Of a DNA stretch of 64,000 nt, positions 21,720 through 33,218 are shown piece by piece. Where the stretch lies: the NCBI GenBank assembly GCA_028023455.1, contig JAQFVV010012441.1, positions 6,283,544 through 6,347,543 on the forward strand, read 5' to 3'. Origin of the DNA: Epiperipatus broadwayi (lineage: Eukaryota; Onychophora; Udeonychophora; Euonychophora; Peripatidae). Position 1 is the first letter of the stretch, and each line of letters starts with the position of its first letter. The notes under the pieces are model-generated. The model was not told where the DNA came from. It ran no database searches and saw only the letters and a list, made by a program, of their open reading frames with translations. The translations under genes and the position numbers were made by a program.

Positions 21720-23982
21720 ATATATATTAAGAATGTATTTATTATACATATTGTACTGCAAAAGTATTTTAATAATTTATTTAGTCATTATAAGTAAATG
21801 AAAAAAAAAGATCCACCACTGAAATATGTAAAATCAATATTCTATGAAAAGATAGAATGATATCAATCTATCTTTTATTCTTTGTTGTCATATAAGCTTA
21901 AATTTTTAACGTACTTTTAAAATATAGAATATCTGTGTATTATTTTAATTTATGAAAAAAATAAAAAATCTGAACTCACCATTGAAATAATCATAGAATC
22001 AAGGCTGAACCTTATTTATTATTACATTTATTATATTGGCATTTCATTTGATATTTAGATATTGTTACAACTAGGATTCAGCCTTGATCTTCTGTTTATT
22101 TCAACTGGGATTTCAGATTATTTATTCTGTAGATAAATTAAAACAATAGACCGATTTCATTCTATAGTTTAAAACTAAGTTAAAAAGCCAAGGTTCTATA
22201 ACAAGACCCCACTGATTGGTATCCTATATTGTTATAGTTTGTCAAAATTACTTAACTCAGTGCGAAATACAAGTACTTCCATTTCAATTACATATAAAGT
22301 TGTAATAATTATATATAATTAAGTTAAAACCATTTATTAATAGTTAATATAAATAAACAATTTAGTGACACTATAAATAAGTAATTAAATAAAGCGGTAT
22401 TACTCCACCATGAACCATTTAAAGGATTTTATAAACTAAACTTACCACCATGAAAAAAAAATGCCTAAACTCTGTTTTAGATTGTTTTTGTTTAATCAAT
22501 GTGATAATGTTTCAAGTTTAGAAACTCCTGTCATTAAACTACTTATTTAATTATGTAGATATTTATTTGTGGGCAATGGAATGTTTTTGTGAGATGTGTG
22601 TACTTTTGACTTGTGATTTAATATACAGATATTAAAAATAAAGAAGTATTAAATTTTCTGTTAATTTGAATGCCTATAGTTTAAAATCAATTTTAACACA
22701 GTGTTGTTATTCATATAAAAATATGACTGCTATATTTATATAGTATTGGTTACTTCTAGATAATACATGAAAAATTACTATTTAATATACAGTATTACTC
22801 TCCAAGTTCATCTAAATAATTCTTTGGGGATCTAGTGTGTGAATTGTCTTAATAAGTATTCAGGATATGCCTAAAATTATTTATAAGTTCATCAAAAGTC
22901 ATTAGAATTTCATTAAAATAATTATTTGAAATTCAGTTAATATAAAAACAAATATCTCCACTAATAAAAATTAACAACCTTTTTTGAGTATCAATGATTG
23001 ATTTATTACTATATAACAAGACAAAGGTCAGATAAAAGGTCATCTTTTATCTGACAAGATAGATTGGCATTGTTTAAGAAGTTCATTTAAATGATTCTTT
23101 GTTAATCAGCTTGTCAATTATTTTAATAATATATTTTGTTCCTAAATATATATATGTTTGCACTTTCAAATTTTCCTGTCTAAAGAATACTAATAAAATA
23201 CTTTTCAGCATTTTTCTGTATATTAAGTTGCTATGGCAATAAAAATTGGCCATTTGCATTAGCAATATATAAAATAATATCACTACCAACATTCAAAACT
23301 ATGGTCAAATTTTATGCATTATATATATAAACTGTCTATTTTGTAGTTCCATTTTATATACAATGTAGTTCCAGTCTACATGGGAGAATTGTGAACTATA
23401 TCCAACATTTATTATTAAATGTTGAATGTCTTTAGAAAAAATTTAAACTGTATTTAAATTTTTTAATTAGTTTCAATTGTTACCAATAGCACACAGTTTA
23501 GTATATGCACAGCATTAGAAAATTTAAATAAAATTTTATTTTTTTTCTAAAGACATTCAATATTTAATCTTAGATTATGGAAATAGTATAACATATAAAT
23601 AGGGCTAAAATTCTATCATCACAAACTTTCAGGGTACTTGGAAAAGTACTTTTATTATCCATTTTCTTGTCCATGTTAAATATTTGTATAATTAAATTTA
23701 GTGAATTTCTAACATTATATATGATTTGCGGGTTTTGACTAATTAATTGAATGCTCTTTACAGATGGAATGTACCTTCATTTGAAAATTTGATAGATATG
23801 GTACCCCTATATACTATCTAGAGCTTCTAATACAAATTGTCATTTTGTATTAGCAGAGCAATCTATTAAATACTGGGATGTTGAAAAATATATTAACATT
23901 TGGTTAATTAGTGAAAACAAAATTACAAATAATGGTGGGAAATGCTTCTACACATATAGATTTATTGCAAAATTTATTAATA
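21720..23982. other. AT-rich intergenic DNA with small inverted repeats, no gene
   Basis: No gene supported. Local foldbacks are visible, for example AAGGCTGAACCTTATTTATT near 22000 against AGGATTCAGCCTTGATCTTC near 22075, ATCTTTTATCTGAC around 23020-23055, and TAGAATTTTAGAC-like arms around 23400-23580 (GACATTCAATATTTAATC against AATGTTGAATGTC). These are short and degenerate. Confidence 0.4.
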
Positions 23983-24106
23983 AAGCTATATATATATATT
24001 CTTGTGTCATAGCATCAGCCGGAAAGCGAACCCGCTATCCCAGGACAACTGCTTGTAAGGTAGCAAGGCTGACCTCTCAACCACCGATGCTTGACAAGCT
24101 ATATAT
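23983..24106 (-). mobile_element. tRNA-derived SINE with 11-bp TSD
   Basis: On the minus strand: GCATCGGTGGTTGAGAGGTC (acceptor/D-arm, box A-like), a CCTTACAAGCAGTTG anticodon/variable part, and box B GCGGGTTCGC (plus-strand 24026-24035). GGCTGATGC pairs back to the GCATCGG start, and the end is TATGACACAAG. The insertion is bounded by AAGCTATATAT at 23983-23993 and 24096-24106. Same super-family as the other SINEs here. Confidence 0.8.
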
Positions 24107-24504
24107 TTTTTTAATTTAATTTTTCACATTGTATCAAATCATACAAATTTATTTAATATATTTGATAAAAAAAAAAAGAAAGAAAATTAAACTCGGAATA
24201 TCTGATAATTTGTTTCTTTAATTGATTAAAGTTTTAATAAACGTTAGAAAACAATATCAATAATTCGATTTTCATAAATAAATAATTGTGAAATAAAAAA
24301 TCAGTTTTATTATTATCATGGTCAACTTATTATACAAATTTTTCAAGAATCATATATTTTTCTGCTGTGATAAACTCAGAATCCCAATTTATAAATTACA
24401 TAAAACGTCAATCAAATATAATAAAATTATTTTTTTGCAAAATAGGAGGATGATTTATATTAAAACAAGACTTCTTAAAATTGCTGTATAGGAATAAGAG
24501 TTCC

Positions 24505-24570
24505 CCACATATCATAGTCTAGTTGTAGAGTTTAAAATCTATGAATCACGGTTCAATAGTTGTCATTTCT
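24505..24570 (+). other. Weak tRNA-like sequence (box A/B)
   Basis: ATAGTCTAGTTGTAGAG resembles a tRNA box A and CACGGTTCAATAG a box B about 25 bases further, with AAAATCTATGAAT between. Cloverleaf pairing is poor; probably a SINE relic. Confidence 0.35.
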
Positions 24571-25624
24571 AGTGATTGAATTCAATCTCAACATTTCTGC
24601 ATGTTAATTTTAAAATATTTTTTAAATAATTATTTCAATATTTACATCAATAAATATATCAAAATTTTCTAATTACATATAATAACTATTTAAACATAAC
24701 ATTAAAAAAAACTAATAATTTATTTTTACAAAATCTAATATTTCTTGAAATCTTTAAGCAATTAAATTAATTTGTCTTATATTGTTATTAATTTTCGATA
24801 TATTTAAAAGTCATTTAAAAAGGCATTATAGTTTTTTTATTTATTTTGTTTTTATGATTATTCAAAAATTTTCAGATAAGACATTAATTACAATTATATA
24901 TGTATGGCATTTTATTCAACTTTGGCTGTGGTTTTAATTTCATTTATATAACGGAATTCCTATTTATTAAAACTAATTTGCATTTATATTAACTTTTTTT
25001 AAAATATTACATTTAAATATACACATGTTTGTATTGAGAAGCCACATAATTTTTATTTATAAATTACTGTTTATTTGTTTGTTTGTTCATTTAAGTTGAG
25101 AATTATAAAGAAGACTTTATACTCTCCAAAAGGAATCACATTAAAAAAAAAAAAATCCGTTTTATATTATTTATTTATAAATTTGTTATAATTTTATTTA
25201 TTAAATGGCTAACAAAATTGGGATGAATAATTGTTGAAATATCCAGGGAGAGGGGATAAGAAGTTTCATACAATATGCCACAAATGAAAATTAAGGATAA
25301 ATCGCAAAAACTGAATAGCTAATAACTAGTAAATATTGCATTTAAAACTATTTTTAAATAAGAAATGGAAAGTTTCTGAATTCTACGATTGTAAAAGTAT
25401 CTCATTACTACTAAGCAAATATAGAAATCCAAAATGGCTATAATATTTTTTTAGTACAAACATCCTGACTATCAAAATTCTGATCCAATAACAAAAAATA
25501 GTCATTTATATATATAAGATTTTATAATATAATCATAGTAAATTCAACTGCAATACTTCTAGGTTCGATTTTATGTTAAGCGAAATTGGATTTTATTTTC
25601 ATCAGGCCCATATTTTATTTTAGG

Positions 25625-25705
25625 TCACGTAACCAGTAGTCTAGTGGTTAGTAAATCTTATTGAGTAGGTGATGTAAAAAATATAAAACGGTTCAAACTG
25701 TTAAC
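25625..25705 (+). other. Weak tRNA-like sequence (box A/B)
   Basis: CAGTAGTCTAGTGGTTAGTA is a very tRNA-like box A region; CGGTTCAAACTG at 25689-25700 is a box B candidate. The spacing is wider than in a normal tRNA and the acceptor stem is not evident, so this is probably a tRNA-derived repeat remnant. Confidence 0.38.
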
Positions 25706-27190
25706 ATCCAGTAATTAACAGGATTTGTATTACTTTTTTATTTGTTCTTTTCTTTATTAGAAGATATTGAGGAGACTTTATCCTCAAATAAGTTTTTTTT
25801 TTAATTGCTACCTAAAATAGTAATAATAGCAAGAGTTAATTATAACATAATATATATAAATTTACTTGAAATAATTGTCTTTAGAGATATATTTCTTTTA
25901 ATACCTGATTTATATTCATTCCCTTATTCAAGGACAAATGAATCGGAAGTCTTGAATAACAAATATGTATTAACGCGGTCAAAGATTATAATTTAAATAG
26001 AAAATACTGTCATGTATTCCAAACGCATCGGATTTTTTTTCCTTAACAAGACAGACCGTTTTCCTAATAAGATAATCCGTTAATCAAAGCCAACGTGATC
26101 TCTAAAATTGGTTTAAACAAATTTTAAAACTAAGTTCTAAGCAAACATATTGATATTTTAGATAAACTTTGTAAAGCCCGAGGTTGCAAAATTAAAATAA
26201 AAAAGCTATATAAACGTATACGTTTATTAAAATATTTACTTGAATTGCTTAAAATAGTAAACAAGTTATTACTTCTAAATATTTACTTTTTTTTTGGCAA
26301 AAATTTTTTTATTACAAAAACGGCAAATTAAAAGTATATTGGATTTTCTATTGAAAACAAATATTAAATTTATTATACAAAAACATTCTAAAAAAATAAT
26401 AAAAACTGCTACTACGAGAATTGTAAGAAGCTTGACTATGAATTCCAATGAACAATTAAGTATATAAATATATATTTTATAAAGTATTGGAATACAAAAA
26501 AATCAAAGAAAAATAAGGATGTAGTGGAAAGAGATAGTTTACATGAAGATCAGTCTATTTTATAAGACTTTTCTTTAGGAGACTTGACCATCATTGGGAA
26601 TCTATGGTTAATACTCACTAACTCGGATTCCATTTAAACCGTCTTATCGTTGTGCTTTTTATTTAATTTTGACCACATTTAGACCAGAAAAACTAGGTAT
26701 ACTCCCTCCTCAAAAAACATTTGATATAGAATGCATTAAATATGTATTTTAAATCTAACACCGATTTGTAGGTTTTTATTTTATTTTCTTTAAAATTTGT
26801 CTTCAACATAAGTCAAATTATGACCATATTCTATTTGCGAACATCTTTGAAATTATTAATAATCGTTTTTACTTGAACTTCAGCAAAAACGTGGAAAATT
26901 ATCTACATTAAATTCTTTTATAGTTATATAATGAGTTTGTTATTACAACAAATCTAACAAATAAAACATTACCCAACGTATTATTCAAACATGGTTATTT
27001 GGAGTGTGTAAAAGTCATACATAAATAGTAAAAGTTAAAAATATGTTTTAAATTCAATAGCGATTTTTTTTAGATAACCAGATTTTATTTCAGCTATTAA
27101 TTAATCTAATATGAGCAATAAGTAATGTGTTTACAAATTCAATATGTAAAGATTAAAAAAAGAATGAAACTTATTCAAATCCTTATTTGA
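25706..27190. other. AT-rich intergenic DNA, no gene seen
   Basis: No supported gene, RNA or mobile element. Open frames are short and compositionally random. Confidence 0.4.
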
Positions 27191-27454
27191 ATACATGTGC
27201 ATTGCCTTTTCTAAACTTAATGTAATTAGAAGGATTTAAACTCAGACTTTCAAGCTCCCTGCAGTTGTCCAATTCATCTTACCCAACCGATACATATAAC
27301 CACATATATATTCGTTTTGAACTAGTACTCATTTTCGGATTTTCAATGATATGGGTGGCTGAAGAAATTGGAGAAAGAAGAGGATTGAAGCTTCTCCATT
27401 AAAGTTTGAAGATCTCATTTCTCAATATAAACTGAACACTGATTGTTGGAGATA

Positions 27455-27513
27455 GTGATCTGGACCAACTGATGAGTGCTGGTTCAACACAAAATACATA
27501 CATTGTAGATCAT
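27455..27513 (+). ncRNA. Hammerhead-like ribozyme (type I), GAAA box mutated to AAAA
   Basis: CUGAUGA at 27469-27475 is intact. Stem II runs from G27476 to C27490 with G-C, U-A and G-C pairs, one C/A mismatch, then U-A under a GGUUC loop. The second core box (27491-27494) is AAAA where GAAA is expected. Stem I pairs CAA with UUG (27503-27505) and, past an internal loop, UGAUC with GAUCA. Stem III is only about two or three pairs. The fold is clear, but cleavage is doubtful because G12 is lost. Confidence 0.62.
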
Positions 27514-27544
27514 TTATCATTTTCACAGTATGTGTGATTATGTG

Positions 27545-27618
27545 CATCCATTGTATAAGAATAATTGAATAGCTGTAGGGTGCTTGAAATTGTGAGTTCA
27601 ATTCTCTTATAATTACAT
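27545..27618 (+). other. tRNA-like segment downstream of the hammerhead
   Basis: TTGTATAAGA at the start pairs with TCTCTTATAA at the end like an acceptor stem. GAATAGCTGTAGGGTGCTTG occupies the D/anticodon region and GTGAGTTCAATTC looks like a box B. The counterparts at 27970-28030 and 15110-15175 (minus) keep these features, which argues against chance. Confidence 0.5.
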
Positions 27619-27884
27619 TAAGTTTAGTATAGACAATGTACTTGTATTTAAATATTATACATCCAGCCTGTATTCTGCCATCCTTCTTCTGTATATATTA
27701 AGGTCATATGTGTGATGGGACACATATAGGTGTGACAATAATATTGGCATCACCAAGGGCTTTGAGTATTCCATACTTGGAATTTCAATGATATAAATGG
27801 CTTAGAGATGAAAAGTGGAGAAGATTGAAGCTTGTTCATTAAAGTTTAAAGATTGTCTTTGTTAATATAAATTGAGCACTGATT

Positions 27885-27944
27885 GTGACCTTGACCAAAT
27901 TATGAGTGCTGGTTCAGCAGGAATTATGTATATTGGAGATCATT
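27885..27944 (+). ncRNA. Decayed hammerhead-like motif (second direct copy)
   Basis: It aligns to the 27455-27513 ribozyme but the core reads AUUAUGA for CUGAUGA and GAAU for GAAA. UUGG still pairs with CCAA, and AGAUCA (27938-27943) can pair with the former stem I strand (GUGACC, changed). Almost certainly inactive. Confidence 0.5.
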
Positions 27945-28192
27945 TTTTTTTCCACATATATGTGGTTGAGTTTATCATTTGTATAAATTGAATTAGATAG
28001 CTGGATCAAGCTCGAAACTTTGAATTTGAGTCCCTTATAATAACAAAATTATCATTATAATTAAAAATTAGAAAATCTACAAAATAATATTTTCTTTTTG
28101 AATGAGAGGACTTACTTTCATAAATCAGTTTTTTTTTTTGGTAATCTTCATTAGAGTATTTAACAACTGCATTTTGTGTTTTACTTTTATAG

Positions 28193-28650
28193 TATCATCA
28201 TTATTTTCCACCATTATAAATCCACTGCAGAATGATCTCCATGTACAATTGACCTTCTCTGATCTTTAGCCAATTTTTTCCACATCATTATCAGCACCCT
28301 TATCTATTTTATCCACCCATCACACACATGGTTTCTTTCTCGGTATTTCACAATGACTCAAAATCCAGTTTAAGATTTCAACTGTTCATATATCATCATT
28401 TCTTCTAGAAATATGTTCGCCTAACTTCACTTCACTCTCCTAACTTTTAGTGATGGTAATCACACCTGTTTGTTTTCTCACCAATATTTTTGTTTTTGAT
28501 ATCTGTGCCAAGTTTTATTTGAAAGAGATTTGCTTCATAAATCAAAGAAAAGTGATATAAAAACTTGCCAGCCATGGCATGCAGACCAAACTTAGAGCTA
28601 GCTGAAGCTTTGAGGATATCCATTGGTCCTCCCAAGTTATGTGGCTCCAT
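28193..28650 (-). mobile_element. RTE-type LINE 3' fragment
   Basis: The minus strand matches the last ~450 bases of the LINE at 1-2505, including GGTGAGAAAACAAACAGGTG, CATATTTCTAGAAGAAATGA, AACAGTTGAAATCTTAAACT, CCATGTGTGTGATGGGTGG and GATCATTCTGCAGTGGATTT, with a short TGA-rich tail near 28195. Similarity is sure up to about 28520 and weaker further 5'. The small open frame at 28447-28650 is a remnant of this element in a shifted frame, not an independent gene. Confidence 0.8.
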
Positions 28651-28659
28651 AATATATTA

Positions 28660-29490
28660 AACTGACTTTTGCCAAGTGGTTGCATGGCGTTTATGGGTTT
28701 GCTTAATAACACCATATGTTGTAAAATTTGGTTTCTACTCTATTCTAATTAATTTGTTGATTATTATTGATGAATCATATCTACCAACACATATGATTTA
28801 TAATTGATGTAAACAAAATTGAGATCCTTACGTTTAAAATGTTTTGGGTGGACCTCACTTAATTATGACCTGAATTTGGTCAAAGAAATGTGTATTTTTC
28901 CAAATATGTTGACTCATAGTGTAAGTTTTGTCATTGATAGTTTATATTGGATTTCATATCTTGGTGGGCTTGGATTGTGAGCTAATATAGTATTCACAAG
29001 TTATGTATAATGTAATGCTACCTTGTTTAATATTGTTAGTCCTTATATCTTTAGTACAATATACATTCACTCTTTAAGTTGCACATGTTGCATCTGGGTT
29101 TGTCTAGCCTTTGTAACTCTAAATAAACCATATATATTATATTCATTTGTGATCTGTAATTTATTTATCCTGTATTTCATATCATGTTAGGTTTGCTTTA
29201 TTTATAATTTTCACATCAGATTGAAATAGGTAACCTTATAGGCTTTATTTGAAGATCCACTACAGTTTTGACAAGTATTTATATACAATGCCATTTTGGT
29301 TAATCTTGTTAAACCTTCCTTGCTTAGTGTAATATGTTTTAATTCCTTGTAAATTATACATGCAAATTGTCCACACTGCGTAAATCCAGATTAACTATTT
29401 GTACTAAACTCAATTGAGATTTGTATTTCTGTATAACCTTCCATATTTGATTTATAGTGTAAATAAAGTTTATTTTGGAAAAAAAATAAA
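28660..29490 (+). other. G/T-richer stretch ending in AATAAA and an A-tract, transcript-like
   Basis: Composition shifts to a less AT-dominated, T/G-biased plus strand for ~800 bases. It ends with GTAAATAAAGTTTATTTTGG followed by eight A's (29480-29487). The AATAAA about 15-20 bases before an A-tract looks like a polyadenylated 3' UTR, either of a processed retrocopy or a real distal UTR. No open frame of note on the plus strand, and no TSD seen. Confidence 0.35.
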
Positions 29491-31135
29491 TTCAACATAT
29501 TTAATGAAATATAAATTAAAATTACTTATCCATCAAATAAAATTTGACTTCACAATTAAAATATAAAAATATAAATATTGCATTTACATATTTATCCTTT
29601 TAGAAAAATATATGTCAATCTGAAATATATAAGTGTGCATTTTTCAAAATATTTAAACTTATTAAAAGAAATTTTATTATACATACAAACAAACCTTATC
29701 CAAATTAATAGAATCTATATAGCTATACATCTTAAGATGCCACTTTAAACTTCTGGATGATTAAGTAACATGTTATGATGAAAATGATGATGAAATAAAT
29801 ATTGTTTTTATAATATCTTTCTTGTGTTTTTCTCATTTGATTGTTTTTTTTTTTTGCCTTCTTTTATAGTAGCATCCGTTCACTTTTTCTGAAAACATTG
29901 GAAACAATGTACTGTATTGGAATGATTATCCGATGAAGCAAAAAAAGGCTTAATAATCATTCACATGAAGACAGTCTTGAATATATTCTCAAATTCCATC
30001 AAATTTTATTTTGAATTTGCAGTAATAATGAATAGTGCATTACTGAGACGTTTCTCAAGACTTGTATTCTTTAACTGTATTTTTACTTCGCCTTAATAAA
30101 GAGTAAACAACATATATTTTCTCATGATGTTGATAGCTTTAAGTATAATATTTATTCAATTTTTTAACAAAAAGATTATTTTAGTTCTAGCAAATTTAAA
30201 ACAGATTATGCTAATAAAAATATAATAAATTTAAATTCCCTATAACTAATATCTATTGTATCTATTTGTATCACAACAATAAATATATAGAATTAGTTAT
30301 CATTATTAAATAAATAATCCACAAAGCAAAACAAATATTCGACAATATAAATTTCTGATAGCATAAATCCTATTAGTTTATCAAAATTATATTTTAAATA
30401 CGGAGTAGTAATACAGGGCCGATTTAAGAATTCAAACTTTCTTTATATACCACAGATTAGATTCCCAATTCAGCATATGATTGCATAAGATAATTCTATT
30501 TAAAATTACTAAATTGTCTAGAGAAGATACAAATTGATAAGTTTAAATATCAGTTTATTAATTAAAAGAACAATTATTTTTAGGCTAAATACTATGATTT
30601 TGAAACATCACATGACCTTTCATTAATGTGATCACATAATAAACAAATAAATACAAAAAAAACTTTTATAGATAATGAAAATGAATAAAATCACAATTCT
30701 ATATAGCTATGCATTGTTATTTGCAACAACTGAAAATTATTTGTTGATTTAAATTTCTAACTTTTTATTTGAATGAAGTAATATTTATTTTTTAATTACA
30801 TTTTACAATATTTAAAATATAAGGTTAAAATGGTAATCTTTCTCAAAAATAATACTTCAACTTTGCAAATATGCAAAAAAAATGTAATAAACTGAAGTAC
30901 ATAATCAGAACGAAATATTTTTGTTATTTTGTGATTGCTAATAAAAATATGTCCACATAAATTAAATTTATTTGAATTTCATTTATAAAAGCAAATTGAA
31001 TTTTGGTTAAGAAAATAATCAAAGTATGTCTTAAAATGTAAAATTTCACTTACAATAATTTAAAATAATAAAAAATAATAGCTCAAATAGTTATGAAGGT
31101 ATTATAACTTTATCTTTTTATTGCATTGCCAAATC
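29491..31135. other. AT-rich intergenic DNA, no gene seen
   Basis: Nothing recognisable beyond AT-rich low-complexity sequence. Confidence 0.4.
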
Positions 31136-31395
31136 CATATAATATTAATATCATTTATGTTCTTTATTACCTTTTACAATGCTTTTTACAACTCACTATT
31201 GACATTTTCACTTGCCCCAGCAATCTTTCCTCAGATTGCTGGGGCAATTAAAACCCTTGAGTTGTAAAAGCATTGTAAAAAATAATAAAGAACATAATTC
31301 TTAAGAAGATTGCTGTAGCAATCAAAACCATCAATAGTGGGTTGTAAAAAGCATTGTAAAAGTAATAATGAACATAAATGATATTAATATTAGTT
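31136..31395. repeat. Foldback (MITE-like) element with a third internal copy
   Basis: The arm 31141-31203 (ATATTAATATCATTTATG... through CAACTCACTATTGAC) is mirrored at 31329-31391 with few differences. The loop carries a further copy of GTTGTAAAAGCATTGTAAAA (31261) and a perfect inner hairpin, CCCCAGCAATC against GATTGCTGGGG (31216-31245). No coding content. Compatible with a non-autonomous foldback transposon; no TSD identified. Confidence 0.7.
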
Positions 31396-31399
31396 ATGA

Positions 31400-32400
31400 A
31401 TGGTGAGTTGTTTATGATCAATGACAACATTCTGTTTTATATTATTGTATTTATTTTTACTTCTATTCATTAATCAACTAATATTTTCAAATAAAATCTG
31501 AATCTAATCATAATATTATTTTACAAATTAAATATTTTACAAATATTTTTTAAAAATAATCTTAAATATAAAACAAAGTATAGAAAATATAATATTTTCA
31601 TTCTTGAAGGCTAAGAAATGGCCCCTCGCAAGAGCTCTCACAAGCATTATTAGTGCATGAGAAAAAATAATCTACCAATTAACAGCATAAGGTTCACTTG
31701 TATTAGGTTTTTGTCCAATGCTGACATCTTCATTTTTAAAAAAATAATAATAAATCAATACCATTAAATGAATGTAAAATTGGCAACAGAATACCATAGA
31801 CAGTGACAAAAAATAAATTTGATATAAGGAATTATCAATGAAAATATATAATATACATTAATATTGGTTGAAATCATGAACGGTCTATTAAAAACTCATA
31901 ATTCTAAGGCAAAGTTACCTTATTCTTAGCTAATAATAATATTTGAGCAGCTTAAAATTATAAACAGCATAATATTCATTAATATAAATAATCTAAATAT
32001 TCCACATAAAGTCTTAAAAAGAACAATGGTAAATTAACAAATGAATTAATTTAATTCTTTTACATCTGAATCTATTTTAACAGTATACACATATATTCAA
32101 ATTTTATTGTTTTTATTAGTGTGTACTCATTTTAACTTCATATCAGAACATCCATAAATGCATAAACTTAGAATACACCATCACTGTCTATATATGATGT
32201 ATTTTTCAACAAACTTCCATTATCTTAGAAGTGCAAAATACCTGAATCTATATTCCCTATTGACAGTTTAATAATACACTGCTGCATTGCTGTGAAACTT
32301 ATATAATAATTTGTAGGCTTTTTATATTATAATTTCTACAGACTAAGTGCTTTCAGAGCCCTTGTTGCTTCATAATCATAGTCTCTATATTATTAATGTT
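31400..32400. other. AT-rich intergenic DNA, no gene seen
   Basis: No gene or long repeat recognised. Confidence 0.4.
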
Positions 32401-32419
32401 ATTATGTGCAAATGTATGC

Positions 32420-33218
32420 AAAATTATTTCTTATACTATCCATTTTCTGGAAATGGCAAAACAAGTGTCTTTTCTATTGATTTGATATCACTGTTGATAA
32501 AACAAGCTTCCTTAATTTTTCTCTTGATGGCATTCCTTTTTGTGCATAATATATCAGCCTTGGAGGGTTCAAGTCTGTGGTTGAGTTCTTGCAGATGGTC
32601 AGCAAATACAGAACTACCTTTTTTGGTTGTTGCTCTTTTGTATATGTATATTTCTCTTGAGTCAATCTATTGCCAATTGTGGTATGAGTTTCTCCATAAT
32701 AAACAGCATCACACCCCATTTGAGGGCACACAATTCTATACACCATCTGGGGGGTTTCTTCAATGTTTCTTTTATCTTTTGTATTATTAATAAGCCTATT
32801 GGTGTTCTAAATCCTAGTTTAAATTCTTTCTGTAAAATTTTACTGAAGTTTTTTGCTACTGCAGGCAAATATGGTACAGTCAGATGTTGTCTGTCTTCTT
32901 TTTTATTTTTCTGAAGTTTTTTATAAAAGCCTTCAATCCTGTTGGCTATTGTTCTGTGATTAAAGCCCACACTTATTAAATACCTGATGTAGATGGTGAT
33001 GTTGTTTTTCTTGTCCAATTCTAATTTGCATAGATGGTGATTACAAAATAAGAAAGCAGATTGTGTGAAAACAATGAACTTACCCTTGCAAGTGAAGTTC
33101 TATTGAGTTTGTTGTGCATATTTTTGTTCAGAAACATAATAATTATTTTCACATTTGGAATTAAATCCAAAAAATTGTCCTGGTTTGAAAGTCTATATGT
33201 GTTATTTATGCAACTCAT
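32420..33218 (-). pseudogene. Internally deleted Penelope-like element: N-terminal motif joined to linker and GIY-YIG
   Basis: On the minus strand the region 33218-33020 shows LSNQDNFLDLIPN, then NKLNRTSLA and, in another frame, TCKGKFIVFTQSAF. Together these resemble the N-terminal LLxKGLxFxPT block of PLEs. It then jumps to ITIYIRYLISVGFNHRTI (32950-33018), a C-terminal block, with the whole RT core missing. The rest is well kept: HLTVPYLPAVAKNFSKIL, FRTPIGLLIIQ, a frame change near 32745, then MVYRIVCP, MGCDAVYYGETHTTIGNRL (GIY-YIG with YYGE) and LIYYAQKGMPSREKLRKLVL, ending around 32420-32474. The deletion of the RT suggests a non-autonomous derivative. Confidence 0.78.

Larger units (their letters stand above)
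27190..28040 (+). mobile_element. Hammerhead-bearing non-autonomous repeat: two direct copies plus an inverted partial
   Basis: Two direct copies (about 27330-27640 and 27775-28030) are spaced 428 bp apart, measured between the ribozyme cores at 27469 and 27897. Each has the order: AATTTCAATGATAT-type lead, GAAGATTGAAGCTT block (27384 and 27823), hammerhead, then a tRNA-like segment. An inverted partial copy (27195-27345) lies to the left and stops inside the ribozyme at ACTAGTACTCAT. The repeat has no coding capacity. It may depend on PLE machinery, and its tRNA-like part might also serve as a pol III promoter. Confidence 0.68.
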
